A stretch of 64,000 bases of DNA from Gigantopelta aegis (GCF_016097555.1 NC_054703.1:40346130-40410129); one strand, 5' to 3'; shown: positions 47,161 to 57,995, counted from the stretch's first letter. The notes: generated by a model from the sequence alone, not told the origin. Made by a program: numbers and translations.

Positions 47161-48435
47161 AATAGTGCGGTTGCTAAAAGTCTTTAATTTTAATTATTTC
47201 TTTCCTTTTAAAGAGCTGAAATCAAACCAAACCATCGTATATTCATTTTAGAGGTTTTTATTTTCATAAAAGTGATTTAAGCGTTACCTAGTTTCGTCAA
47301 ACACTCAAAAGTCGATAAGATATTCTGAAAACACTACAGTATAACTGGGAAACACTTGGAAACAAAAACATCTACGATAAGAAAAAACATAGTATTATCA
47401 CATATTTATTTTATACATTGTCAATAAAGGAAATTAAAAAAAAAGACTGAAAACATTTAGAAAAAATGGACAGCTTCATAACTATTTGTTTTATACATTC
47501 ACTGAAGAGGGTATATTCAGAAAAGATTATACAATATACAAATTTAATTCAAACAATAACAAACATGATATACAGTCGAATATTCTTGTGTAGTCATGTC
47601 CCATCAACAATGAAAAAAAGAAGTCCTAAACAACAACAATACAGTACATGAACCAACGATAAAACCAACTAGGTGGTACGGGTGGATTCCGACTTAACCC
47701 AACAATAAAACCAACTAGGTGGTATGTGTGGTTTCCAGCTTAAACCAACGATAAAACCATCTAGGTGGTATGGGTGATTTTTAGCTTCTTTTACTGCATG
47801 TCTGTTTTGCTTATGTTTGTATGTAGCCCAAACTGAATTTAAGTCTCCCAATAAATTTGTACGTAGGAAAAATTGTATGTTAAGAAATAAAAAGAAATTT
47901 GACCTATAATACAAACACTAAGACAATCAAAACATTTAATATACAGCAGCAACTGATATTTTAAGCAGAATTAAAAATTTAAAAAAAATCTGGTTTGGGC
48001 TACTACAAACATTAGAATGACAACAAACACCGTGTTTATACACACACTGATATTCTAAACAAGAAAATGTCTTTAATATGCAGTTTCAGTCATCATAAAG
48101 GATCCGTTAGTCGTAAACATGTTTACAATGGCAGCAAACTCGCAATAGTCCCTTTAAAATGAAATTAATACCTTAATATAATACCATGGTCATTCATAGT
48201 TCATAAGGCCATTATCATTTTAATGTTATTTTAAAAAATATGCTACGGCCACTAAACATTGAGACAAAATGGACAGCCACCAAATAAATTTGAAATCCAC
48301 TTTTATGATTATAATTATGATTTAACCCTTGAAATCCACGGCGCCAATCACCAGCGCAGCAATAAAATTGATTTGCGACAGCAATTTGTATCATTATTCA
48401 TATTTTATTTTATTATCTGTACTTAAAACTGCCAT
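47161..48435. other. intergenic, no gene; 49-bp triplicate inside
   Basis: 47655-47785 holds three copies of about 49 bp (AACGATAAAACCAACTAGGT, GGTAYGGGTGG). The rest is AT-rich with nothing recognised. Confidence 0.5.
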
Positions 48436-48439
48436 TGTA

Positions 48440-49003
48440 ATACAATTTTAATCTCCTTGCCTCCACCATCCCCCAATATTTCCTTATAAAAGAAAACAAT
48501 TATCTCCCCTTTCCCCATATCTCTTTTAAAAATTACAAAAAGTTCTCTCTCCAATCTGTCCTTAACAAGTCCAAAAACAGTTATCTTCACTTCCATAATA
48601 TTTACTTTTAAATGCAAATTTTGTTATCTTCCCATTCCCCATCATATATCCTGTAAAATTTACTTTTTCTCTACAATTTTTCTTTGAAAATACTAAAAGC
48701 AGTTATCTTCCCTTTCCCCATCATATTGCATTTAAAAATATTTAAATGGTTATCCCCCTATTTTTTCTATAAAAAAATCTGCAAGCAGTTATCTCACCTT
48801 TCCCCATCATGTTGCATTTAAAAATATAAAAAGCTGTGCCCCAATTTTTCCAAAAATCCATCTGCAATTATCTCCCCTTTCTCCATCATAATGCATTAAA
48901 AATAAAACCCCAGATATCCACTAATATTTTCAAGAAAAATCCACAAGCAGTTATCTCCACTACCCCTCCATATTTCCTTTAAAAAGTCCAGTTATCTCCT
49001 TTT
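48440..49003 (-). repeat. NAXE 3' flank with degenerate tandem repeats
   Basis: Repeated CAGTTATCTTCCCTTTCCCC, ATCATATTGCATTTAAAAAT motifs at irregular 60-110 bp spacing. Because it begins right after the NAXE stop codon it may be part of the 3' UTR. No clear polyadenylation site chosen. Confidence 0.55.
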
Positions 49004-49245
49004 CTATTTATGGTGATTCTCCTCGTTAGGGGCAGGGAACTGTGTTTTGAGCTCCATCACGCAGTCTGTGCCTGGGTACGGGGGTAGCTGGAGCGAGTAT
49101 TTCTGTTCGAGAGTCTTTGGGACGAACCGTCCGCCCAGGTAGTGATATTTGCCTTTGAAAAACTCGGCACACTTCTTGGGAGCCGTCAACGAGATGAGCA
49201 GGTCGGGCTGGAGACCTTCAGGATTCCCGTGCTCCACATCCCAAC
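49004..49245 (-). CDS. NAXE: NAXE exon D (terminal)
   Basis: Acceptor TTTACTTCCAG; (G)[19 protein letters not shown] ... [17 protein letters not shown] ... [10 protein letters not shown], stop TAG at 49006-49004. Confidence 0.96.
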
Positions 49246-52200
49246 CTGGAAGTAAATCGGTAAACATGTCAAATATGACCCTGTTATTACCCATATGATT
49301 AAGAATATCTCGGTACATATCAAAGTGATACATCCCACTAGAATGCCAAATGGGACGTAACACTTCGACATGTACACGATGATATCATCGACTGGCACAC
49401 TACAACCTTGCATGAATGTCAACCAAGTGAGTTGAGAGATGGTAATTAAGATGAAAACTATGGGTAATAAATAGGATATTAAACTGTCTACCATGTCGTA
49501 GTTCTGTCGCGGATCAGGTCCCCTGGCATCCAGGGACGGGAGCTGGAACAGACATGCTCTAAACCTTAGTGGTACATAAGAATGTAGAAAGAGTTATGCT
49601 CCACCATTTCGTATCATGTTTATGTCCCTCGTGAAATAATTTTCACTGTCACTTTGCTAATGCTCGCAACAAAGAAAATGATTTCACTCGGGACATAAAC
49701 ATGATGCGAAATGGAAGCTTGTTTAATATCCTATTAATCCTATATAATTTTACCCTCAATACACTCTGGCATAAACCCTGACTATGACAACTATACCTAA
49801 ATGGAGTAGGCCTATGTACTACTGATTAAATGATCTGGGCTACCCACAACATCACTGTAATCATGACGACTATACCTGATGAGACAGACGTCTATGCTAC
49901 AGATAGGGATATCCGACTGTACGTACCTCAAAGGGGCGGGACGCAGCCCAGTGGTAAGGTGCTCAATTGATGCGTGGTCAGTCTAGGATTAATCCCCCCA
50001 CCAGTGGTAAAGCGCTTGATTGATGCGCGGTCAGTCTAGGATTAATCCCCCCCACCGGTGGTAAAACGGTCAGTCTAGGATTAATCCCCCCCACCGGTGG
50101 TAAGGTGCTCAATTGATTTTTGGTCAGTCTAGGATTAATCCCCCCACGGGTGGTAAAGCGCTCGATTGATGCGCGGTCAGTCTAGGATTAATCCCCCACG
50201 GGTGGTAAAGCGCTCGATTGATGCGCGGTCAGTCTAGGATTAATCCCCCCACCGGTGGTAAAGCGCTTGATTGATGCGCGGTCAGTCTAGGATTAATCCC
50301 CCCACTGGTGGTAAAGCGCTTGATTGATGCGCGGTCAGTCTAGGATTAATCCCCCACGGGTGGTAAAGCGCTCGATTGATGCGCGGTCAGTCTAGGATTA
50401 ATCCCCCCACCGGTGGTAAAGCGCTTGATTGATGCGCGGTCAGTCTAGGATTAATCCCCCCACCGGTGGTAAAGCGCTTGATTGATGCGCGGTCAGTCTA
50501 GGATTAATCCCCCCACCGGTGGTAAAGCGCTCGATTGATGCGCGGTCAGTCTAGGATTAATCCCCCCACCGGTGGTAAAGCGCTTGATTGATGCGCGGTC
50601 AGTCTAGGATTAATCCCCCACGGGTGGTAAAGCGCTCGATTGATGCGCGGTCAGTCTAGGATTAATCCCCCACCGGTGGTAAAGCGTTCGATTGATGCGC
50701 GGTCAGTCTAGGATTAATCCCCCCCACCGGTGGTAAGGTGCTCAATTGATGCGTGGTCAGTCTAGGATTAATCCCCCCACGGGTGGTAAAGCGCTCGATT
50801 GATGCGCGGTCAGTCTAGGATTAATCCCCCACGGGTGGTAAAGCGCTCGATTGATGCGCGGTCAGTCTAGGATTAATCCCCCCACCGGTGGTAAAGCGCT
50901 CGATTGATGCGCGGTCAGTCTAGGATTAATCCCCCCACGGGTGGTAAAGCGCTTGATTGATGCGCGGTCAGTCTAGGATTAATCCCCCCACTGGTGGTAA
51001 AGCGCTTGATTGATGCGCGGTCAGTCTAGGATTAATCCCCCCACGGGTGGTAAAGCGCTCGATTGATGCGCGGTCAGTCTAGGATTAATCCCCCCACGGG
51101 TGGTAAAGCGCTCGATTGATGCGCGGTCAGTCTAGGATTAATCCCCCCACCGGTGGTAAAGCGCTTGATTGATGCGCGGTCAGTCTAGGATTAATCCCCC
51201 CACCGGTGGTAAAGCGGTCAGTCTAGGATTAATCCCCCACGGGTGGTAAAGCGCTTGATTGATGCGTGGTCAGTCTAGGATTAATCCCCCCACCGGTGGT
51301 AAAGCGGTCAGTCTAGGATTAATCCCCCACGGGTGGTAAAGCGCTCGATTGATGCGCGGTCAGTCTAGGATTAATCCCCCACGGGTGGTAAAGCGCTTGA
51401 TTGATGCGCGGTCAGTCTAGGATTAATCCCCCCACCGGTGGTAAAGCGTTTGATTGATGCGCGGTCAGTCTAGGATTAATCCCCCACGGGTGGTAAAGCG
51501 CTCGATTGATGCGCGGTCAGTCTAGGATTAATCCCCCCACCGGTGGTAAAGCGGTCAGTCTAGAATTAATCCCCCCCACCGGTGGTAAAACGGTCAGTCT
51601 AGGATTAATCCCCCCCACCGGTGGTAAAGCGCTCGATTGATGCGCGGTCAGTCTAGGATTAATCCCCCCCACCGGTGGTAAAGTGCTCGATTGATGCGCG
51701 GTCAGTCTAGAATTAATCCCCCCACCGGTGGTAAAGCGCTCGATTGATGCGCGGTCAGTCTAGAATTAATCCCCCACCGGTGGTAAAGCGCTCGATTGAT
51801 GCGCGGTCAGTCTAGGATTAATCCCCCACCGGTGGTAAAGCGCTCGATTGATGCGCGGTCAGTCTAGGATTAATCCCCCCCACCGGTGGTAAAGCGGTCA
51901 GTCTAGAATTAATCCCCCCCACCGGTGGTAAAACGGTCAGTCTAGGATTAATCCCCCCCACCGGTGGTAAAGCGCTCGATTGATGCGCGGTCAGTCTAGG
52001 ATTAATCCCCCCCACCGGTGGTAAAGTGCTCGATTGATGCGCGGTCAGTCTAGGATTAATCCCCCACGGGTGGTAAAGCGCTCGATTGATGCGCGGTCAG
52101 TCTAGGATTAATCCCCCCACCGGTGGTAAAGCGCTTGATTGATGCGCGGTCAGTCTAGGATTAATCCCCCACCGGTGGTAAAGTGCTCGATTGATGCGCG

Positions 52201-55200
52201 GTCAGTCTAGGATTAATCCCCCACCGGTGGTAAAGCGCTCGATTGATGCACGGTCAGTCTAGGATTAATCCCCCACCGGTGGTAAAGCGCTCGATTGATG
52301 CGCGGTCAGTCTAGGATTAATCCCCCACCGGTGGTAAAGCGCTCGATTGATGCGCGGTCAGTCTAGGATTAATCCCCCACCGGTGGTAAAGCGGTCAGTC
52401 TAGGATTAATCCCCCACCGGTGGTAAAGCGCTTGATTGATGCGCGGTCAGTCTAGGATTAATCCCCCATCGGTGGTAAAGCGCTCGATTGATGCGCGGTC
52501 AGTCTAGGATTAATCCCCCACCGGTGGTAAAGTGCTCGATTGATGCGCGGTCAGTCTAGGATTAATCCCCCACCGGTGGTAAAGTGCTCGATTGATGCGC
52601 GGTCAGTCTAGGATTAATCCCCCCACTGGTGGTAAAGCGCTCGATTGATGCGCGGTCAGTCTAGGATTAATCCCCCACCGGTGGTAAAGCGCTCGATTGA
52701 TGCGCGGTCAGTCTAGGATTAATCCCCCACCGGTGGTAAAGCGCTCGATTGATGCGCGGTCAGTCTAGGATTAATCCCCCACCGGTGGTAAAGCGGTCAG
52801 TCTAGGATTAATCCCCCACCGGTGGGCCCACTTGTTTATATCTCGCTCCAGCCAGTGCATGTGGACTGGTATATAAAAGACCGTGGTATGCAATATCCCA
52901 TCTGTTCGGATGGTGCATATAAAAGATCCCTTGCTACTAATGGAAAAATGTAGGTGGTTTTCTTTCTAAGACTATATGTCAAAATTACAAAATGTTTGAC
53001 ATCCAATAGCCGATGATAATTAAATCAATGTGCTCTAGAGGTGTTGTTAAACAAAACAAACTATAACAAATTTTTGTATAGACCTCAAGTGGTCAAGAAC
53101 ACTGGCAAATTCTGATTAAACAGTCTAAGCTACCCACAATGTCACTGTAACCATGACAACTATACCTGAAAGGACGTCTATACTACAGATGGGGATATCC
53201 GACTATATAGACCTCAAGTGGTCTAGGATGCTGGCAAACTCTGATTAAATGATCTAGGTTACTGTAACCATGACAACTATACCTGAAGGGACCTCTATAC
53301 TACAGATGGGGATATCCGACTGTATGGACCTCAAGTGGTCGAGGACACTGGCGAACTCTGATTAAATGATTTAGGTTACTGTAACCATGACAACTATACC
53401 TGAAGGGACGTCTATGCTACAGATGGGGATATCCGACTGTATGGACCTCAAGTGGTCGAGGATGCTGGCGAACTCTGATTAAATTATCTAGAGGTTACTG
53501 TAACCATGACAACTATACCTGAAGGGACGTCTATACTACAGATGGGGATATCCGACTGTATAGACCTCAAGTGGTCGAGGACGATGGCGAACTCTGGCCG
53601 CACCGGGGGTTTGAAGCTGAAACCGAAGAGGCCGTCTACGACGAGGTTGTACGCGTCGACGATGAGCTGTGGCACCGATGGGAAGAACGAGAGGAACGGC
53701 ATGTCCATCCCCTCACACTGTCGCCGCAGACTCTCAAACAGAGGCTTGTTCGGCTGCTTCGGGTAAAACACAGACGGACGGTAGCCCTGGAGATTTATAA
53801 AATGTTCTTAAGTCTTTATAATGACCAAGAATACATGAATGTCATTTTTCAGATCACATACTTTAAGAATCTGATAACTTTGCAAATTAGATGTAAATTA
53901 ATCAAGGTCATGACACTAGGTTTATTGACATTTAAGCAAACATACTTGAGTAACACTCCATAACAGACGTATGCATTCATAGTCATCAAATAAAAACATT
54001 TCAATAGCAATTTAATACAGAAAGCTGTCCAGTGTTTAGAACAAAAAGTTAAGCAGAACTTTATTTTGATGTAAGGACATCCAAAATGACGTCATTCGAA
54101 TTTGATGTCATTTCCATTAAAAAATACACCGTGTCACATATTCTTATGTCATTTGAATATCTAGTAATGGCTGACTGGAATTAAAGTTGCGTGTACAGTT
54201 TACAAAAACACGTATTAAGCTTGAGATTATATGGTAAGAGATTATTACCCTTGTGTGTTTCGATATCGTCAATATCATATACAGGGAAACCTGTCTTAGC
54301 GGCCACACAAGGGAGTAGATAAAAATGGGCGCTTAAGACAGGTGGCCACTGATTACAGGTTGCCACATATATAGTCTTTAAAACATATGTTGTTGTTTCT
54401 TGTTTTAGCGTCTTTACTGCTAATCAACGGATGTGTGCTTCACAGTTGTCTATAAATAAACTTTTGACATGTTGCCTCCTTCAAGAAAACCTGCAACTGG
54501 AATGTATTAAATTAACCATTCTCAACAAGTTTGTTTTCTCTTTCCATTTAATTAGTTAATTTCTACTTCATGCTGTGTATTGTCATAGTAAGTGACTCTA
54601 CAAATGTCAAGCATAATAATACCGAAAAACACTCTGATAATATCCTACAGACTCTCAAACAGAGGCTTGTTAGGCTGTTTGGGGTCAAACCCTGACTGAT
54701 ATTTGTATACTGACACAGACTCTCATACAGAGGCTTGTTAGGCTTGTTAGGCGTCAAACCCTGACTGATATATGTATATTGACACACTCTCAAACAGAGG
54801 CTTGTTAGGCTGTTTGGGGTCAAACACTGACTGATATTTGATATTTGTTATCATATCATTCAGCTGCTGGACCTGCAGCCCATAAGGCCCTGTCTACATA
54901 TGTGTCCGTTCCAACCATGGGGGGGGGGTGGGGTTGGGGGGGGGGGGGGGGCGGGGCGTAGCTCAGTGGTACAGTGCTCGCCTGATGCGCGATCGATCTA
55001 GGATTGATCCCTTTCAGTGGGCCCATTGGGCTATTTCTCGTTCCAGCCAGTGCTCCACAACTGGTGCAAGCATGCTGTCCTGGACACACACCTCAACTAT
55101 CTGAGCTGTCTGTCCAGGGCCCCATTCCATGAAGCGATCTTAACGCTAAGATCATCTTAAGTGCATAAGGTAGTTATGCACTTAAGGTTGTCTTAGCGCT

Positions 55201-56613
55201 TAGAATCCCTTGCTACTATAGTTCCAGCTAGTGCTCCATGACTGGTATACCAAAGGCCGTGGTATGTACTACCCTGTCTGTGGGATGGTGTATATAAAAC
55301 ATCCTTTGCTGCTAATTGAAAAGAGTAGCCCATGAAGTGGTGACAGCGGGTTTCTTCGCTCAATATTTGTGTGGTCCTTAACCATATGTCAGACGCCCAA
55401 ATCTAGTTAATCTTATATCGTTATGCTCTAGTTGTATCGTTAAACAAAGCAAACTTTTTACTTTAACATGTGTGTCATTAAAGCATTTTGATTTAAAGTT
55501 GAGCAAGTTAACATATTGGTTTCAATGACAGATTAGAAAAACAAGTTTAAGGTAATCCCTGTGAAGAATGATCAAAGTCCCATAACTATATGTATACATC
55601 ATTAAAATATTTACATGTAACACAGAGCAATTAATCATGGGTATAAATGACTGAAAGTATCTATGTAGTGAGACCTTAAAACAAAAATCATCCATCTTTC
55701 AAATTTTTGTGCACCTCATTGTGAAGAGTGATCAAAGTCACATAACTACATGCGTATGTTATTAAAGCATATACATATAAAGTTGAGCAATTTAACATAT
55801 TGGTTTCAATAACAGACAGCATCTGCGTGGTGAGACCTTAAAACAAAAATCATCCATCTTGCAAATTTTTGTGCACCTCCCTGTGAAGAGTGATCAAAGT
55901 ACCGTAACTACATGTGTATGCATATACATGTACATGTCAATTTAATAATGGGTTTCAATAACAGACAGCATCTGCGTGGTGAGACCTTAAAACAAAAATC
56001 ATCCATCTTGCTAATTTTTGTGCACATCATTGTGAAGAGTGATCAAAGTCCCATAACTCACAAACAGTTTTAGATGTCTGGCACAGACCAACCCGTCGCC
56101 TCCATTGTTTCCTGGTCCGCAGCACACCAGGACCGCACCATTGTCCTTTGTCATCTTCTCCAGGGGAAAACACTGAAAACCAACAACAAAAATAAACTTT
56201 AAAAAGGGTTTACCTAAGCTGCTTTTGTAACACACTTAAAAATTAGATATTAATAGCTTTGGTGCATCAAGGATGAGTAGATTAACAAATATTATGATAA
56301 ATGTTTTCGGACAAACCCCGCCCACCCCCCCCCCACCCCAAACCCCCCCCCCCCCAAACCCCCCACCCCAACCCCCCCCCCCCCACCAAATTGCATAGGA
56401 AGGTGAAGTACCTTTAAAAAAAAAAAACTCTGGAGAAGATTTTATTATTGGTTCATGTACAGTTCATCTCCAGAGTGAACTCTGACCCAAAGTACAAATC
56501 TCACCTTCGCTATGGCAACAGCACAGCTGTATCCAGCTAGTTCCATAAGCTGCTCGACAGTGAATGCATATTCCGTGAAGAGTTCTTCATCTATCTTCTG
56601 AGCATCCTCCTGA
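49004..56613 (-). CDS. NAXE: NAXE, NAD(P)H-hydrate epimerase (first exon not in view)
   Basis: Coding exons 56613-56505, 56172-56062, 53786-53519 and 49245-49004 join in phase to 242 residues that cover the whole YjeF_N domain. The family epimerises R and S forms of damaged NADHX/NADPHX so that the NAXD dehydratase can repair them, in mitochondria and cytosol; in vertebrates it is also called AIBP. Visible motifs: [17 protein letters not shown], the [19 protein letters not shown] loop, [24 protein letters not shown] (its Asp is the proposed catalytic residue), [22 protein letters not shown] and [10 protein letters not shown]. The C-terminus is about 12 residues longer than in human. The start codon and the expected mitochondrial leader are missing; exon A begins in mid-codon. 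No stop or shift. Introns are 332, 2275 and 4273 bp. Confidence 0.95.
49471..49734. mobile_element. foldback element in NAXE intron C-D
   Basis: ATAGGATATTAAAC at 49471 and GTTTAATATCCTAT ending 49734; 49617-49705 forms the hairpin TTTATGTCCCTCGTGAAATA / TTTCACTCGGGACATAAA. Compared with the 32221 copy, about 100 bp are inserted in the left arm. Confidence 0.75.
49784..49931 (-). pseudogene. outlying copies of the NAXE exon C donor edge
   Basis: 49784-49850 is a degenerate copy (GACAACTATACC...). 49866-49931 is a better one (ACTATACCTGATGAGACAGA, GATAGGGATATCCGACTGTA), cut at 49932 by the SINE and resumed at 53075. Confidence 0.75.
49932..53074 (+). repeat. SINE-1, sense, with a 2.9-kb head array, enclosed by a target duplication
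   Basis: Flanks TGTACGTACCTCAA (49918-49931) and TGTATAGACCTCAA (53075-53088) match at 11 of 14 positions. Inside: a head start (GGGGCGGGACGCAGCCCAGT), then roughly 55-60 units of 51-53 bp (GGTGGTAAAGCGCTCGATTG, ATGCGCGGTCAGTCTAGGAT, TAATCCCCCCACC) mixed with a 36-38 bp deletion variant, then at 52820 the single body and type-B tail. The B box is changed to GGATTAATCCCC throughout. Confidence 0.92.
53089..53504 (-). pseudogene. tandem copies of the NAXE exon C donor edge (about 117 bp each)
   Basis: Units at about 53154-53267, 53268-53384 and 53385-53504, plus the partial at 53089, immediately downstream (in gene sense) of the real exon C. Each read on minus codes an [17 protein letters not shown] segment, then DVPS and the donor GTATAG, and carries the adjoining intron (CATGGTTACAGTAACC). 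No acceptor precedes them. Confidence 0.88.
53519..53786 (-). CDS. NAXE: NAXE exon C
   Basis: [20 protein letters not shown] ... [19 protein letters not shown] ... [10 protein letters not shown](G). Acceptor AATCTCCAG, donor GTATAG. Both edges of this exon have been copied: the donor edge downstream, the acceptor-proximal half upstream. Confidence 0.95.
53787..54640 (-). other. NAXE intron B-C, left part
   Basis: No array or SINE. 54275-54366 (AAACCTGTCTTAGCGGCCAC ... AGACAGGTGGCCACTGATTA) has weak inverted symmetry and may be a small element. Confidence 0.4.
54648..54845 (-). pseudogene. three copies of the NAXE exon C 5' portion
   Basis: CAGACTCTCAAACAGAGGCT, TGTTAGGCTGTTTGGGGTCA recurs at 54648, 54717 and 54785, about 66 bp apart. 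Read on minus the copy at 54785 codes [16 protein letters not shown], against [16 protein letters not shown] in the exon. They lie upstream (gene sense) of exon C, 0.9-1.1 kb away. Confidence 0.85.
54919..55462 (+). repeat. two SINE-1 copies, SINE-2 scrap and a palindrome between
   Basis: 54919-54942 is a G run. 54943-55060 is a SINE-1 head and early body (GGGGCGTAGCTCAGTGG). 55065-55120 is antisense SINE-2 (TGCTGTCCTGGACACACACC). 55127-55203 is a palindromic repeat (GCGATCTTAACGCTAAGATC ... TTGTCTTAGCGCTTAG). 55205-55462 is a SINE-1 body and tail with a mixed A/B tail. Confidence 0.75.
55545..56050 (-). repeat. about 160-bp array touching the NAXE exon B donor
   Basis: Four decayed units: GTGAAGAGTGATCAAAGTCC, CATAACTA ... 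GAGACCTTAAAACAAAAATC, ATCCATCTTGCAAATTTTTG. The last unit ends CCCATAACTCAC, whose CTCAC is the exon B donor read in reverse, so the array starts at that splice site. Confidence 0.8.
56062..56172 (-). CDS. NAXE: NAXE exon B
   Basis: 37 codons, [37 protein letters not shown]. Acceptor TTGGTTTTCAG, donor GTGAGT. Contains the glycine/asparagine-rich nucleotide-binding loop. Confidence 0.95.
56505..56613 (-). CDS. NAXE: NAXE exon A
   Basis: Acceptor ATGTGTTCCAG, donor GTGAGA. One base finishing a Ser-type codon, then [36 protein letters not shown]. The acceptor and first half of the exon are tandemly repeated upstream. Confidence 0.94.
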
Positions 56614-57017
56614 CTGGAACACATAAATATAAAAACAAGAGTTAGACCATGAACTATTCTACAGTGAATACATATTCCGTGAAGAGATCTTCATCTATCT
56701 TCTGAGCATCCTCCTGACTGGAACACATAAATATAAAAACAAGAGTTAGACCATGAACTATTCTACAGTGAATGCATATTCTGTGAAGAGTTCTTCATCT
56801 ATCTTCTGAGCATCCTCCTGGCTGGAACACATAAATATAGAAACAAGAGTTAGACCATGAACTATTCTACAGTGAATGCATATTCCGTGAAGAGTTCTTC
56901 ATCTATCTTCTGAGCATCCTCCTGGCTGGAACACATAAATATAGAAACAAGAGTTAGACCATGAACTATTCTACAGTGAATACATATTCCGTGAAGAGTT
57001 CTTCATCTATCTTCTGA
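56614..57017 (-). pseudogene. four extra copies of the NAXE exon A acceptor half-exon
   Basis: 104-bp units at about 56665, 56769, 56873 and 56977 repeat the acceptor (GTTCCAG) plus Q-E-D-A-Q-K-I-D-E-(E/D)-L-F-T-E-Y-(A/V)-F-T-V-E. Each complete unit then runs into TAG, whereas the true exon continues QLMELAG. The most distal unit is cut at 57017 by a SINE. Confidence 0.9.
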
Positions 57018-57340
57018 TGTAGACCAGTGGTAAAACACTTGCTCGATGCACCGTTGGTCTAGGATCGATCACTGTTGGTGGGCCCATTGGGCAATTTCTC
57101 GTTCCAGCCAGTGCACCACGACCGGTATTTCAAAGGCTGTGGTATGTACTACCCTGTCTGTGGGATGGTGCATATAAAAGATCCCTTGCTGCTAATCAAA
57201 AAGAGTAGTCCATGAATTGGCGACAGCAGGTTTCCTCTCAATATCTGTGTGGTCCTTAACCTATGTCCAATACCATATAACCTGTAAATAAAATGTGTTG
57301 AGCATTTCGTTAAATAAAGCATTTCGTTCTTTTTTTCTTT
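57018..57340 (+). repeat. SINE-1, sense, full length, inside the exon A array
   Basis: Head TGTAGACCAGTGGTAAAACA and GGATCGATCACTG, complete body and type-A tail ending GTTAAATAAAGCATTTCG plus T-rich run. After it the exon A repeat resumes (CCGACTGGAAAACACAAATA), showing the order of events. Confidence 0.9.
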
Positions 57341-57700
57341 TCCCGACTGGAAAACACAAATATAGAAGAAAATGGAGAAGACTCATTGTAAAATTTCAGT
57401 CATCCCATTGGCTGCTAGGATGTTCGGACCAGACTAATATCCTTAGGGGAATATGCCATTGTTTGAGGTCAGGTCAAGTAGAAAAGAAATAGTAAAATGT
57501 CTGTTTGTAATGTCAGCAAAGTGTCTTTTATATGAGCATATACTTTCTGATAGCACATAACTTACAGTCTTGTAGTCTTTAATTCTAAAAATTGAAACAG
57601 TAGGAGTCTGCATGTGCACACACACAAGGTCGTAGGATTGAACCCACTTAGCGAACCTATTCTCGGATCGTTTCCCTCACTTTTTTCTTCACTTTAATCA
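57341..57700. other. no gene recognised
   Basis: The missing NAXE first exon was looked for here and not found. Confidence 0.4.
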
Positions 57701-57707
57701 AAGTGTT

Positions 57708-57995
57708 GGGGCAGGATTTAGCCCAGTCGGTTGAGTGCTCGCTTGAGGTGCTTGCGTCACAGGATCGAACAACCTTTGTAGATCCATTGAACTGATTGTT
57801 TTTTTTTCTCATTCCAACCAGTACACCACTGTGTAACGACACTTTGTAAGCTGTGGTAGGTGCTTTCCTGTCTGAGAAAATACATATAAAAGATCCCTTG
57901 CTGCATTAGCAAAAATGTAGTGGGTTTCCGAACATGACTATGTGTCATAGTTACCAAATGTTTGACATCAAATAGCTGATGATTAATTATCCATG
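57708..57995 (+). repeat. diverged SINE-1 subfamily
   Basis: Head GGGGCAGGATTTAGCCCAGT, CGGTTGAGTGCTCGCTTGAG with GGATCGAACAACC, then recognisable SINE-1 body (ACATATAAAAGATCCCTTGC) and tail (GTTTGACATCAAATAGCTGA). The head has a different tRNA-like sequence (CAGTCGGTTGAG) from other copies. Confidence 0.8.

Noticed and set aside
49186..49494. 102-codon minus frame overlapping NAXE exon D
   Set aside because: Different frame from the conserved NAXE reading and mostly intron; hydrophobic composition is incidental.
56614..57017. Exon A copies as true alternative NAXE exons
   Set aside because: They run into a stop codon and lack the second half of the exon; without RNA evidence they are better called partial duplicates.
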